NCBI RefSeq assembly: GCF_025629245.1
Contig: NZ_JANZXN010000017.1
Span: 1-64,000 of the forward strand
Direction: 5' to 3'
From: Natronobiforma cellulositropha
GTDB lineage: Archaea; Halobacteriota; Halobacteria; Halobacteriales; Natrialbaceae
Length of the DNA stretch: 64,000 bases
This document shows positions 7,800 through 16,542 of the stretch, piece by piece. The translations under genes and the position numbers were made by a program. How positions within the stretch are numbered: the first letter of the stretch is position 1; every line of letters begins with the position of its first letter. A model generated the notes under the pieces. The model was not told the DNA's origin and made no database searches. It worked only from the letters and a program-made list of their open reading frames with translations.

Positions 7800-9953
7800 A
7801 TGTCTGATGAATCTGGTGAACCGGGATTGCTCTCAGATTCTTCCTTGGAAAAGCCGGAAGATGATCAACTAGGATACAATGATTTTGCGAAGGATATCGC
7901 AGGCTCAATCACTTCTGAAGTACCCCGAGAAGACTTCATTGTCGGGATTTACGGCCCTTGGGGGTCCGGAAAAAGTACGGTTCTCAACTTTGTCGAATAT
8001 TATCTCAAACAGGATGAGGAACCACCTGCTGTTATTCGTTTTAATCCGTGGTGATTCTCCGGGCAGGAAGACTTGCTTGAACGGTTTTTTGCTCAGTTAG
8101 AGTCTGGGTTAGAAAAAGAGGATGGATTCGGAAAGGTTAAAATACAGATCTCAAACCTTTCCGCAGCACTTTCAAACATTCCCTTGTCAGCAGTTACGGG
8201 TGTCCCATCCCAGAGATTGCTGCAGTACCTGTCGCAAAGGCTGGACCCTACCCCAAAGAATGCGGAAGAGCTGAAAGAAGATATTTCTAATTCTCTTAAA
8301 GATACTAACCGTAGAATTGTTGTGTTTCTTGATGATATTGATCGGTTGACTGAGGATGAAATGGCGCAGATGTTTCGACTTGTGAAAAGCGTAGCTGACT
8401 TCCCTAATGTAACCTATGTCTTGGCTTTCGACCACGAAATCGTTACTAACGCACTGGAAAGAGAACATGTAGTTCGGAACGGTGAGGAGTACCTCAACAA
8501 GATTATACAGTTACCTCAGCACCTTCCTGTACCTGAGACGGGTGCCCTTGATCAGTTTTTTGTAGAACGTCTTCTTCAGATTGTTGGTGATCAGGTAATT
8601 GGTATCAATGAACATCACTGGCAAAGGGTCTATGGAGACGGAATCCTACCGACTTTGAATACGCCAAGAGATGCTGTCAGACTTTCTAACTCGGTGCGTG
8701 CTTCGTATAGGCGTCTTGAGGATGAAGTGAACTTTATTGATTTGGTCGCTGTTGAAACATTGCGAATCTTCCACACAGATGCTTACGAGTATATTCGCAA
8801 ACATCCTAGTGAATTCGTAAATAAAGTTGGGACACGCCGGTTGCGGGATGAGGATGACTACTCCAGATTTTTGGAAAACCATGTCTCGGGAAATTCTGAA
8901 CGAGTAGAAGGGATTCTCACATATCTTTTCCCACGGTTTGACACTGGGCCCTCGTTCATGGGATCACGATATAATGAAGATCACAGTACATTCCGTAAAC
9001 GGAAACGGATCTGTCATCCAGAGATGTTCCCCTTCTACTTCCGTCAGACAGTTCCTCAAGGGGAACTTACCACGATCGAAATGGAAACGGCTCTCTCTGT
9101 TTCTGATGATTCTGAGGCATTTGCTGAGGAATTGAGACGGTTATCGAGAGAGGATGGTATAGATGGTCGATCAAAGGCGAATACGTTCCTAAAACGGTTT
9201 ACCGACTATACAGATGATATTTCAGACGATAATATTGGTGGAGTGGTAGGGGCGTTATTGCTTGTTGGGGATGAGTTGTGTTCTGTTGATCCATCCAAAA
9301 GTATTATGGACGATGGAACACTCAACCAGATCAACCGGATTTTGCGGGAGTTACTCAGAAGGGTTGAGAACCGTGATGAACGGCTGGCATTGCTTGAACA
9401 AAGCGTTAGAGAGGGCAACTCGCCATACGTATCAAGCCATGTCACTGCTAACATTTACCGAGAACATGGCGAGTTCGGTGGTGAAAGCATCGAAGAGGAT
9501 GAACGGTCGCTGAATTACAATCAACTCGAAGAACTTACCTTAGCTGTGGTTGAGAAGATTAGGGAGATAAGTGAGGAAGGTGAACTGCTGGAGACACCGA
9601 ACCTTGATATTTTAATTGCGAGATGGATGAAATGGGATGACTCAGAGAAACCCGTTGAATGGGTTGAACAAAACACCCAGGAGCCCGATGATCTACTATT
9701 CTTTCTCAGCCACTACGTTAGCCAAGGATGGTATGCTTCACAGGCTGAAAGAGGTGAACAACAGTACTTCGACCCCAAAAAGCTGGTCCCCTTCTTCGAA
9801 CTTACCGAACTAGAATACAGGTTAGACCAGCTTGAAAATGAGGAGCTAGATGATTGGGAACAGTTGACTATTGAACTATTCAAGAAAGGGAAAGAAATGT
9901 TGGATAATGGTCGTGAACCCGGTGATTTCTCCGCATGGCGTTTTGACAGATAG
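7800..9953 (+). pseudogene. KAP-family P-loop NTPase, interrupted by one in-frame TGA
   Basis: The frame from ATG 7800 to the stop at 9951-9953 encodes a 717-codon KAP NTPase apart from one TGA at 8052-8054. The Walker A GPWGSGKST is at residues 52-60. The Walker B FLDDIDRL is around residue 178, followed by a sensor-like VTYVLAFD. The TGA follows FNPW and precedes FSGQEDLLERFF in the same frame; KAP proteins commonly read FNPWWFSG here, so TGG to TGA is the simplest explanation. All downstream motifs are intact, so the lesion is recent, a sequence error or read through. A TTG at 8073 could restart translation but would lack Walker A. The gene is much AT-richer than its neighbours, which suggests transfer. 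KAP NTPases occur in anti-phage loci, but no partner gene is visible. A 16-codon ORF (7757-7807) overlaps the start. Confidence 0.85.
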
Positions 9954-10342
9954 AACGTGAAGTGTCGCGATTCTCTTTTAATAATATCTTTGCCGTGGTG
10001 AATCATTAGACGGGGGTCATTTCACTGTTTGATGGGACGTGTGATATTGTAGACGATCCATATCTGATAGATGTCATGTGGCTCACGATACCAGGTTCGC
10101 GCACGCACGGCGTCGCCGAGCGTACGCTTGATCACCAAGAAAGCGCTTTTTAACCATAGATGCCCTCAATCCGCACGTTATGCGCGTGATCGGTGGGCGG
10201 GCCTATTGATGCATGATCAGCGGTCTAACGCCTTCTTCTCATAGTTTCAGAAATCGCATTCTGTTCACAGACAGCTGCAAACTGATTGACGACCGCTCGT
10301 AGACTCTCGAGCCCACGACATCGGCCACGACCGCACCGATCC
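9954..10342. other. 389-base intergenic stretch without a recognisable gene
   Basis: This is the right flank of the AT-rich island. It contains only very short frames; the longest start-to-stop runs are about ten codons (near 10160 and 10180). A TATA-like CTTTTTAACC lies at about 10147-10156. I see no tRNA, terminal repeat or attachment site. Host-like composition, including a CTCGAG, returns at about 10300, close to the ilvE stop. Confidence 0.5.
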
Positions 10343-11272
10343 TCAAACGTATGTGAACCACTCGTCGTACTCGTCGGTACGGCGTTCGACGACCTCGAAG
10401 AAACGCTGCTGGATCGCTTCGGTGACCGGACCTCTCGAGCCGCTGCCGATCTCGACGTTGTCGACCTGGCGGATGGGGGTGACCTCGGCGGCCGAGCCGG
10501 TGAAGAACAGTTCGTCTGCGGTGTTGAGTTCGCCGCGAGAGAGTGAGACGGAGTCGTAGACGTCGTAGCCGAGGTCGCGTGCGAGGGTGATCACGGTGTC
10601 GCGGGTGATGCCGTCGAGGATGGACTCGGAGAGACCGGGTGTGTAGATGTCGCCGTCGCGGACCAGAAAGAGGTTCTCGCCGGGACCTTCGGCGACGTTG
10701 CCCTCCTTGTTGAGGACGATGGCTTCGGCGTAGCCGTAGCGGCGGGCTTCCTCACCGGCGAGGAGGCTGTTGACGTAGAGACCGGTCGTCTTCGCGTTCG
10801 TCGGGACCTGACTCGAGGAGTGTTTCCGCCAGGAGGAGACCATCACCTCGATACCCTCTTCGAGTGCCTCCTCGCCGAGGTAGGCTCCCCAGGGCCAGAC
10901 GGCGATGGCGGTGCGCGTCGGACAGTCGCGGGGACTGACGCCGAGGGAGTCGTAGCCGTAGAAGGCGATGGGGCGGATGTAACACGACTCTACGTTCTGT
11001 CGGCGGATCAGCTCGAGGGTGGCGTCGGTGAGTTCCTCGTGGCTGTGGGCGATCTCCATCTCGTAGGGTTTGGCCGACTGAAACAGCCGTTCGACGTGTT
11101 CGTCCCAGCGAAAGAGCGCGGGACCCTCTTCGGTGTCGTAACAGCGTGCGCCCTCGAAGACGCCGGTGCCGTAGTGCAGTCCGTGTGTGAGAACGTGTAT
11201 CTGTGCGTCTTCCCACGGGACGAACTCGCCGTCCATCCAGATCGTGTCGACGTCCATCTCGTCGAATCCCAT
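10343..11272 (-). CDS. ilvE: branched-chain amino acid aminotransferase
   Basis: It transfers the amino group between glutamate and the 2-oxo acids of valine, leucine and isoleucine, using pyridoxal phosphate. The 309-residue class IV aminotransferase has the PLP lysine K161 in VPTNAKTTGLYVNS, the substrate-binding HGLHYGTGVFEG (residues 30-41) and the phosphate-binding segment near EGPGENLF and DGITRD. It catalyses the last step of the pathway encoded at 52-60 kb but lies 42 kb away and is transcribed alone. ATG 11272 gives the normal N-terminus MGFDEMDVDTIWMDG. Confidence 0.95.
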   Translation of the reverse strand: MGFDEMDVDTIWMDGEFVPWEDAQIHVLTHGLHYGTGVFEGARCYDTEEGPALFRWDEHVERLFQSAKPYEMEIAHSHEELTDATLELIRRQNVESCYIRPIAFYGYDSLGVSPRDCPTRTAIAVWPWGAYLGEEALEEGIEVMVSSWRKHSSSQVPTNAKTTGLYVNSLLAGEEARRYGYAEAIVLNKEGNVAEGPGENLFLVRDGDIYTPGLSESILDGITRDTVITLARDLGYDVYDSVSLSRGELNTADELFFTGSAAEVTPIRQVDNVEIGSGSRGPVTEAIQQRFFEVVERRTDEYDEWFTYV

Positions 11273-11358
11273 ACGCGGGCTGAGGGTCGCCTCTGTAATG
11301 AACGTTCTCGAATCGTGTGAGCGAATCCCGTACCCGCCGAACCCGCGAGGGTGAGACC

Positions 11359-12090
11359 TCAGGCGAGGCGGTCGGTGATCTCGCTGCCCTCGAGGTAGAC
11401 GAACCCGTTGCGGGCGGCGTAGGCGCGGGCGTCGGTCGGGGTGAGCGCCTCGCCGGTCCGGTCGTCGAGCATTTCACAGACGACGACGGCTGGCTCGAGG
11501 TCGGCGGCGTCGGCGAGGGCGAGACCGAGTTCGGTGTGGCCCTCCCGCGAGGCGGCCAGCCCCGGTGCGCCTCTCAGGAGGTGGACGTGGCCGGGGACGC
11601 GAAACGCGGCGCTGAAGTCGGTCTCGTCGGGACTCGCGGCGGCCTCAGCGAGCGCACGGATCGTGAGCGCCCGGTCGTTGTCGGTGATGCCGGTGTAGGT
11701 GTCGCGGTGGTTGACCGTGAGCGAGAACGACGAGCGCTCGTCGTAGCCGATGTCGTGGGCACCGGTCGCGGGGTGGTCGACCTCTTCCCAGTAGAACGGG
11801 AGACCGAACGCGTCGGCGACCGCGTCGGTGAGCGCGACGCAGACGAGACCGCCGGCGTCGTTTCGCAGGCGGGCGACCGCGTCGGGTGTGACGGCCGCGG
11901 CGGGGTAGATCAGGTCCGTCTCGCCCTCCCTGTCGGCGGCGTCGTGGACGAGGACGGGGTCGCCCGAGCGCATCGCCTCGAGTGCGTCCTCGAGTGAGTC
12001 GCCCGTCGAGACGGTCGGTGGCGTATCCGTACCGATCGCGGACGAACTCGCGTGGGCGTCGTGGTCGCCGTCGGCGTGTGGGCCGGTCAT
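11359..12090 (-). CDS. ribB: 3,4-dihydroxy-2-butanone 4-phosphate synthase
   Basis: It converts ribulose 5-phosphate to dihydroxybutanone phosphate and formate for riboflavin synthesis. The 243-residue protein has the metal- and substrate-binding HDAADREGETDL (residues 49-60), the acidic loop, and a conserved TVNHRDTYTGITDNDRA segment; GHVHLLRG carries the family His. An acidic 30-residue N-terminal extension is a halophilic trait. It starts one base after the ribK stop, so the two are almost certainly one transcript. The GTP cyclohydrolase II half found in bacterial fusions is absent, as is normal in archaea. Confidence 0.95.
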   Translation of the reverse strand: MTGPHADGDHDAHASSSAIGTDTPPTVSTGDSLEDALEAMRSGDPVLVHDAADREGETDLIYPAAAVTPDAVARLRNDAGGLVCVALTDAVADAFGLPFYWEEVDHPATGAHDIGYDERSSFSLTVNHRDTYTGITDNDRALTIRALAEAAASPDETDFSAAFRVPGHVHLLRGAPGLAASREGHTELGLALADAADLEPAVVVCEMLDDRTGEALTPTDARAYAARNGFVYLEGSEITDRLA

Positions 12091-12091
12091 G

Positions 12092-12793
12092 TTAGCGGTC
12101 CCCGACGGTGATCGTCACGTGGTCGCCGTCGGTCAACGTGAGTACTTCGCGCAGTTTCTCGGGGGCGATCACCTCGAGCTGGTCGTCGTCGTGGTGGGTC
12201 CGTTCGGGAGCGATGGTGTGGGCGCGCTCGTAGACCTCGCCGGCGGCCGTCTCGACGGTCGCGGGGTGGCAGACGGCGGGACCGTAGGTCCGGTCCTCGC
12301 TCTCCCAGCCGTCGATCGGAATCGGATCGAACGAGGAGACGGCGCTGCGCCGGCGCACGCTGTCCTCGCGCAGGGCGACGTTGAGCGTGCCTGGATACGG
12401 CTCGTAACCCAGGCGCGCGTCGAACTGTGAGCGATAGCCCGGCAGCGAGATGTAGTGGCGACCCTCACCCATCCCGCTCGTGACGGTTCCCTCGAGTGTG
12501 ACGTCGGTGTCGGCTTCGAAGATCCGGCGGTAGTCTTCGTACTCGCCCCGGAGTGCGCCTTCGCCCTCGTCGGTGATGGCGATCCACTGGCCGTCGCTCA
12601 CCGTATCGCGGGTGAGATAGCCGGCCGACTCGAGACGTTGGAGGCGACGCGAGGCCGTCTGGTTCGACGCCTCGAGTCGCTCGGCGAGTCCGGCACAGGA
12701 GAGCTTGACGTCGCCGTCGAGACCGCCGTCGAGCGCGAGGAGTTTTAGGACGGCCAGTTCGTCGTGGCCGACCGCCGACGTAGTCACAGGCAT
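12092..12793 (-). CDS. ribK: CTP-dependent riboflavin kinase with an N-terminal winged-helix regulator domain (RbkR type)
   Basis: The C-terminal half (about residues 95-233) is the archaeal DUF120 kinase that makes FMN from riboflavin using CTP; it shows LPGYRSQF and the conserved GTLNV with an Asn in the active site. The N-terminal 90 residues form a winged helix with [20 protein letters not shown] as recognition region. This fusion matches the bifunctional regulator/kinase RbkR known in archaea. The ATG at 12793 (MPVTTSAVG) is chosen because a TATA-like TTATAC on this strand lies about 26 bases upstream; a longer frame to 12844 is open but crosses the promoter. It precedes ribB, and repeats of GCATACC suggest autoregulation. 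Confidence 0.93.
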   Translation of the reverse strand: MPVTTSAVGHDELAVLKLLALDGGLDGDVKLSCAGLAERLEASNQTASRRLQRLESAGYLTRDTVSDGQWIAITDEGEGALRGEYEDYRRIFEADTDVTLEGTVTSGMGEGRHYISLPGYRSQFDARLGYEPYPGTLNVALREDSVRRRSAVSSFDPIPIDGWESEDRTYGPAVCHPATVETAAGEVYERAHTIAPERTHHDDDQLEVIAPEKLREVLTLTDGDHVTITVGDR

Positions 12794-12848
12794 ACCAACG
12801 CGTTCGCTCGCGTCTCGTATAAGCATACCGAATGTGGAGAGCATACCG
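12790..12848 (-). promoter_or_regulatory. ribK-ribB promoter with repeated GCATACC elements
   Basis: On the minus strand a TATA-like element (plus-strand GTATAA, 12817-12822) lies about 26 bases before the ribK ATG, fitting a leaderless transcript. The octamer GCATACCG occurs at 12823-12830 and 12841-12848, 18 bases apart, and GCATACC again at 12790-12796 over the start codon. GTAT and ATAC flank AAGC at 12817-12828 as a small palindrome over the TATA element. This arrangement fits a binding site for the winged-helix half of RibK. The binding is inferred, not shown. Confidence 0.5.
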
Positions 12849-12978
12849 GATTCGAGATGGAGTGGCCGACTCCGGGTTCGTATCGCTCGTTTCTCGAGGG
12901 CGGCGAAAAAGCCACCGGTCGGTCTCGGTAGCTGAATCGTTCACGGCATCGGAACACCGCGAACGCCCGTTTCGCCGG

Positions 12979-14016
12979 TCAGTCGCCGGTCACCGGGTCG
13001 CGCGCCCAGAACTCGCTGTCTTTCTTCAGCTTCGGTACCCAGGTGTCGCTCGTCTTCGAGAGCAGCGCGACGCGCGAGGCGGGGACGCCCTTCAACTCGG
13101 TGTGTGCTGGCATGTGCTCCTGGACCTCGCGGGTGAAGGCCATCACCTCCTCGTGGTCGGGCATCGAAGAGCGCCCGAGCCGCCCGCGCGAGTGGCCGAT
13201 GTGCATGTAGGCTTTGAGTTCGACGAAGTCCGGCTCGGCGCGCTGGTAGAGCGCCGCGTACCAGTCCGGACTGTGCATGTTCTCACCCTTGACCAGCGTC
13301 GTCCGCAACACCGTTCGCGTCTCCTCTTTTTCGGCGAGAATATCCATCGTCTCGAGGAGTTTCTCCCAGGCGTCGTCTTCCATCGCCTTCACCACCTGAT
13401 CGAAGGTGTGGCGCTCGGGGGCGTCGACGCTGACGTAGAGCTGTGTGGGATCACACTCACGGATCACGTCTGGCCGGGTGCCGTTCGAGACGAGGAAGGT
13501 GGTGATGTCCCGGTCGTGAAACGCCTCGAGTAGCTCCGGTAAGTAGGGGTAGAGCGTCGGCTCGCCATCGAGGCTGATGGCGACGTGGCGGGGTTCCATC
13601 GACTCCTCGAAGACCTCGCGGGGGACTTCCTCGTTGCCGCCGAAGCCCGAGAGGAGTTTCTTCTGGAGGGTGATGGAGGCGTCGACGACCGCCTCCGGGT
13701 CGTCCCACTCGACGCCCTCGAGTTCGTAGGCGTGGCCGTTGTGGTCGCGCCAGCAGAAGACACAGCGCTCGTTACAGCGCACCACGGGCGTCATCTGGAT
13801 GCAGCGGTGGGACTCGATGCCGTAGTAGATGTTCTTGTAACACTTGCCCTCCCCGCGCAGGGCGTTGGCGGTCCACCCGCAGGTCTGGGCTGCGGTGTGG
13901 TTCTCGCTGTGGTAGTTCGGACTCGTGACCTGCTTCGGCCCGCCCTCACTGCCGCCCCCGTCGTCTCGCTCGGCGTCGACACCGGTCTCGACGCGCGAAT
14001 CGGCGGAATCGCTCAT
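12979..14016 (-). CDS. taw1: tRNA 4-demethylwyosine synthase (TYW1/Taw1)
   Basis: This radical SAM enzyme condenses m1G37 of tRNA-Phe with pyruvate to build the tricyclic wyosine core. The SAM cluster motif is C81, C85, C88 in RCNERCVFCWRD. A second cluster is supported by C46, C59 and C72, spaced 13 and 13 as in known archaeal TYW1 proteins. SLDGEPTLYP and LKAYMHIG are further family signatures. At 345 aa it has the archaeal length, without the flavodoxin domain of the eukaryotic form. The acidic 30-residue N-terminus is halophile-specific. Its substrate is made by Trm5, whose gene starts at 63166. Confidence 0.95.
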   Translation of the reverse strand: MSDSADSRVETGVDAERDDGGGSEGGPKQVTSPNYHSENHTAAQTCGWTANALRGEGKCYKNIYYGIESHRCIQMTPVVRCNERCVFCWRDHNGHAYELEGVEWDDPEAVVDASITLQKKLLSGFGGNEEVPREVFEESMEPRHVAISLDGEPTLYPYLPELLEAFHDRDITTFLVSNGTRPDVIRECDPTQLYVSVDAPERHTFDQVVKAMEDDAWEKLLETMDILAEKEETRTVLRTTLVKGENMHSPDWYAALYQRAEPDFVELKAYMHIGHSRGRLGRSSMPDHEEVMAFTREVQEHMPAHTELKGVPASRVALLSKTSDTWVPKLKKDSEFWARDPVTGD

Positions 14017-14145
14017 GAGTGCCCGCTTGGCGCGGCGCGGACAAAAGGCGTGTGGTGTTCTCTCGCGTCTCGGTGGTCACCCGCTCTCGGCTCCGCTCGA
14101 GCCTCCTCCAACCACTCGTCCGCTCTCAGCGCGCTCGAGTCTCCA

Positions 14146-14496
14146 TCACTCGTCGTCCGCTCGCGTCTCCCCCGACTCGCGACTATCGCCGCCGTCACCG
14201 CCGGTCGGGTCGCCGGGGAGCCAGCCCGGTTCGGCCGGGTCGTCCCCTTCGCCGACGACCTCCCGCTCGAAGCCGTAGAGGACGAGACCGGTGTTGGCGG
14301 TCATGATGATGCCGGTCATCGGCGCAGTCGGCACGAACGCGTAGAGGGAGACGCCGACGAGGACGGGAACGGCGGCGACCGCGGCCCACAGCCGTGGCCG
14401 GCCGATCGCTTCCCGCTTCGCGTCCCAGCGGACGACCGCGAAGACGGCGAGCGTCCCCACTATCCCCAGCGCGATGGCAACGGTCGAACTCACCAT
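14146..14496 (-). CDS. small membrane protein, unknown function
   Basis: The 116-residue protein has three hydrophobic segments (about residues 4-22, 35-53 and 58-76) followed by an acidic, Gly- and Asp-rich cytoplasmic tail. I recognise no family motif. ATG 14496 begins directly with the first membrane helix. It is divergent from the next membrane gene by about 100 bases. The 130-base gap to taw1 holds no gene. Confidence 0.7.
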   Translation of the reverse strand: MVSSTVAIALGIVGTLAVFAVVRWDAKREAIGRPRLWAAVAAVPVLVGVSLYAFVPTAPMTGIIMTANTGLVLYGFEREVVGEGDDPAEPGWLPGDPTGGDGGDSRESGETRADDE

Positions 14497-14596
14497 GAGT
14501 GGGAGTAGGGGCGTCAGTACAGATGCGTGCTCCGGTTGGCGGTCGCCGACCGCTCACCTCGATACACCTATTGGCAGGGTGTCCGTTCTCCGACGT

Positions 14597-14974
14597 ATGC
14601 TCTCGAGAGAAAATGCGGTCGTCGTCGCGGCGGGTCTCACGACCGTCGTCGCGCTGGCTGCACTCGTCGCCGTCGAAGCGACCACCGGTCTCCTGGACGA
14701 GTGGTTCGCCGTCGCCGCGTTCGTGCTGGTGGTGCTGTTCGGGTTCGTGCTCCCGCAGGTGTACCTGCTGCGCGTCGACCGGACGACCTCTCGAACGTCC
14801 AGGCTTGGCGTCGTCACCCTCATGCTGGTCCTGCTCGCAGGGGCGTTCTCGAACGCCGCTTCCGGAACGGCAGTGGTCGCCATCTGGCTGTTCGCCGTCG
14901 CCACGGCCGCGGTGATCTTCCTCGTCGAGGCCCGCGCGGGCTACCGCGAGACCACCGGGGACACCGTCGCCTGA
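14597..14974 (+). CDS. small membrane protein, unknown function
   Basis: The 125-residue protein has four hydrophobic helices separated by very short loops, with RVDRTTSRTSR as a basic turn in the middle. No catalytic or transport motif is visible. The ATG at 14597 is chosen over upstream in-frame codons because the preceding residues are not hydrophobic and are rich in Ser and Arg. Its stop abuts the stop of the convergent HAD phosphatase gene with no bases between. Confidence 0.7.
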   Translation: MLSRENAVVVAAGLTTVVALAALVAVEATTGLLDEWFAVAAFVLVVLFGFVLPQVYLLRVDRTTSRTSRLGVVTLMLVLLAGAFSNAASGTAVVAIWLFAVATAAVIFLVEARAGYRETTGDTVA

Positions 14975-15658
14975 CTACACTCCGCCGCGAACCCGCTCGA
15001 GCGCTGCCAGCGTCCCGTCCGCGTGAGCAGCCTCGAGCACCTCGTCTGCGGCCTCGCTCGCGGCCGCGTCCGCATTCGCTACGGCGAAGCTCCGCCCGAC
15101 GACCTCGAAGGTGGAGACGTCGTTGATCGAGTCGCCGACGGCGACCGCCGTCGAGAGGTCGATACCGACGGTCTCGGCGACCGTCTTCACCCCCTCGCCT
15201 TTGCTCACGGTGGGGTCTTTCAGGTGGTAGGCGTAGCCGGTGTCGATCACCTCGAGCCCGTGTGCGGTGGCGGCCTCGCGCAGGGGCTCGAGTGGCTGCT
15301 CGCGGCTGATGGCGAGTTCGGTCTCGCGCCAGCGGTTGACGGTGTCGTCGGGACCCCAGCCGAGGTCGTAGCCCGCATCTCGATAACTCTCGACGACCGA
15401 CTCCGCCCGTTCGCGGTCGGCGGTGACCGAGACGGCGTCGCCGGTGTAGACGATCCCGCCGTTCTCGGCGACGACGAGTTCGGGAAGTGCGAGGAAGTGA
15501 CAGAGCGCGATCGGGTAGGGGAAGGCCTTCCCGGTGGCGATGACGACCGGGGCGTCCCACTCGTGCAGTGGGTCGAAGATACGCGGGTCGATGCCCCAGC
15601 CAGCGGGGCGGGTGAGCGTCCCGTCGATGTCGAGGACGAGCGGCGGATCGGTGGCCAT
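14975..15658 (-). CDS. HAD-superfamily phosphatase, phosphoglycolate phosphatase type
   Basis: The 227-residue protein has the HAD nucleophile motif LDIDGTLT (D10, D12), motif II in VVIATGKAFP, a conserved Lys in KDPTVSKGEG, and the metal-binding motif VAVGDSINDVSTFEV near the C-terminus. The cap insertion resembles archaeal phosphoglycolate phosphatases of the TA0175 type, so the expected reaction is dephosphorylation of 2-phosphoglycolate, though sugar phosphates are possible. ATG 15658 is chosen because it puts motif I at residue 10; the longer frame to 15835 is antisense to the next gene's promoter. Confidence 0.88.
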   Translation of the reverse strand: MATDPPLVLDIDGTLTRPAGWGIDPRIFDPLHEWDAPVVIATGKAFPYPIALCHFLALPELVVAENGGIVYTGDAVSVTADRERAESVVESYRDAGYDLGWGPDDTVNRWRETELAISREQPLEPLREAATAHGLEVIDTGYAYHLKDPTVSKGEGVKTVAETVGIDLSTAVAVGDSINDVSTFEVVGRSFAVANADAAASEAADEVLEAAHADGTLAALERVRGGV

Positions 15659-15833
15659 ACCCGTCTCTACGTCGCGCGGTGGAAAACGACGGCGATGTCG
15701 GCAGGCGGTGTGTCGATCTCGAGCCGTTCTGTCACTGGTGGGTTCGACAACTACGGACCACGCTCCGCTGGATGAGTCAGTCGTTGCTTCTTCCACCCAC
15801 GAAATTATGCGTGCTGGGTCCGTACTGACTGGC

Positions 15834-16079
15834 ATGGGGACAGACAGCTACGCTGATGAAACTACGGTCGGCGACCGTGGCTCGGTACCCGTCCCTGCAG
15901 AGATTCGTGACCGGTTCGACATCCAACCGGGGGACAAGATCAGGTGGCGACTTACCGACGACGGAGACATCGAACTCGAGGTCGTCAACCAGCGCTTCGG
16001 TGCGTTCGAGGGCTTCGAACCGATCGATATCGGTGAAACGAACGCTGCTGATGAACACAATCTCTCGGGTGCACAGTAG
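15834..16079 (+). CDS. AbrB/MazE-type antitoxin (VapB-like)
   Basis: The 81-residue protein has a swapped-hairpin AbrB fold signature: TVGDRGSVPVPAEIRDRF followed by QPGDKIRWRL. It would bind its own promoter as a dimer and neutralise the adjacent PIN toxin through its C-terminal tail. A TATA-like AAATTATG at about 15802-15809 lies some 29 bases before the ATG, fitting a leaderless transcript. The stop codon TAG ends at 16079 and the toxin ATG begins at 16080, the tight arrangement of a toxin-antitoxin operon. Confidence 0.85.
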   Translation: MGTDSYADETTVGDRGSVPVPAEIRDRFDIQPGDKIRWRLTDDGDIELEVVNQRFGAFEGFEPIDIGETNAADEHNLSGAQ

Positions 16080-16508
16080 ATGGGCACAGCCCTCGTCGAC
16101 TCGAGTGTACTGATCGGTGCTGTGAGTGCTCGTGATACACACCACGAGAATGCGGCGGCAATACTCCACGGCGTCGACCGTGGTGAGCTTCCAACCGGCT
16201 TCGTCACGAACTACGCGCTCACGGAAACGCTGAATTTCATTCACGAGCGAGTCGGCCACGATACTGCGACAGGATTTCTCGACCGGCTGATCGAGAGCGC
16301 AGGGTTCGAACTCGTGCACGCCCCTGAACGTGACTTCCACACTGGTCGGTCACTGTTTCGCAAACACACCTCACTCGCGTTCGGTGATGCGACGATGGTC
16401 GCCTACATGAAACGCAGTGGTATCGATCATATATACAGCTTCGATGATGACTTCGACGCCGTCGACGGTATCGTCCGACTGAACGTCGCTACCAATCCGT
16501 TCGATTGA
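16080..16508 (+). CDS. PIN-domain toxin ribonuclease (VapC-like)
   Basis: The 142-residue PIN protein should act as a metal-dependent RNase, with tRNA or rRNA a common VapC target. Acidic metal ligands are visible: D7 in LVDSSVLIG, E49 in YALTETLNF, D101 in LAFGDATMV, and the final acidic cluster in YSFDDDFDAVDG. All four positions are intact, so the toxin looks active. It directly follows the antitoxin. The base composition is slightly less GC-rich than the flanking glpK gene, compatible with the mobility of such modules. Confidence 0.87.
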   Translation: MGTALVDSSVLIGAVSARDTHHENAAAILHGVDRGELPTGFVTNYALTETLNFIHERVGHDTATGFLDRLIESAGFELVHAPERDFHTGRSLFRKHTSLAFGDATMVAYMKRSGIDHIYSFDDDFDAVDGIVRLNVATNPFD

Positions 16509-16542
16509 TACAGTCCACTCGAGCGAGCGCGTCCGATACCGT

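Noticed and set aside
8052-8054. TGA as selenocysteine codon in the KAP gene
   Set aside because: Haloarchaea are not known to use selenocysteine, no SECIS-like element was noticed, and Trp is the expected residue.
10080-10240. Possible tRNA or attachment site at the right edge of the AT-rich island
   Set aside because: A GGTTCGCGC string resembles part of a T-arm but no cloverleaf can be drawn and no matching direct repeat was found on the left side.
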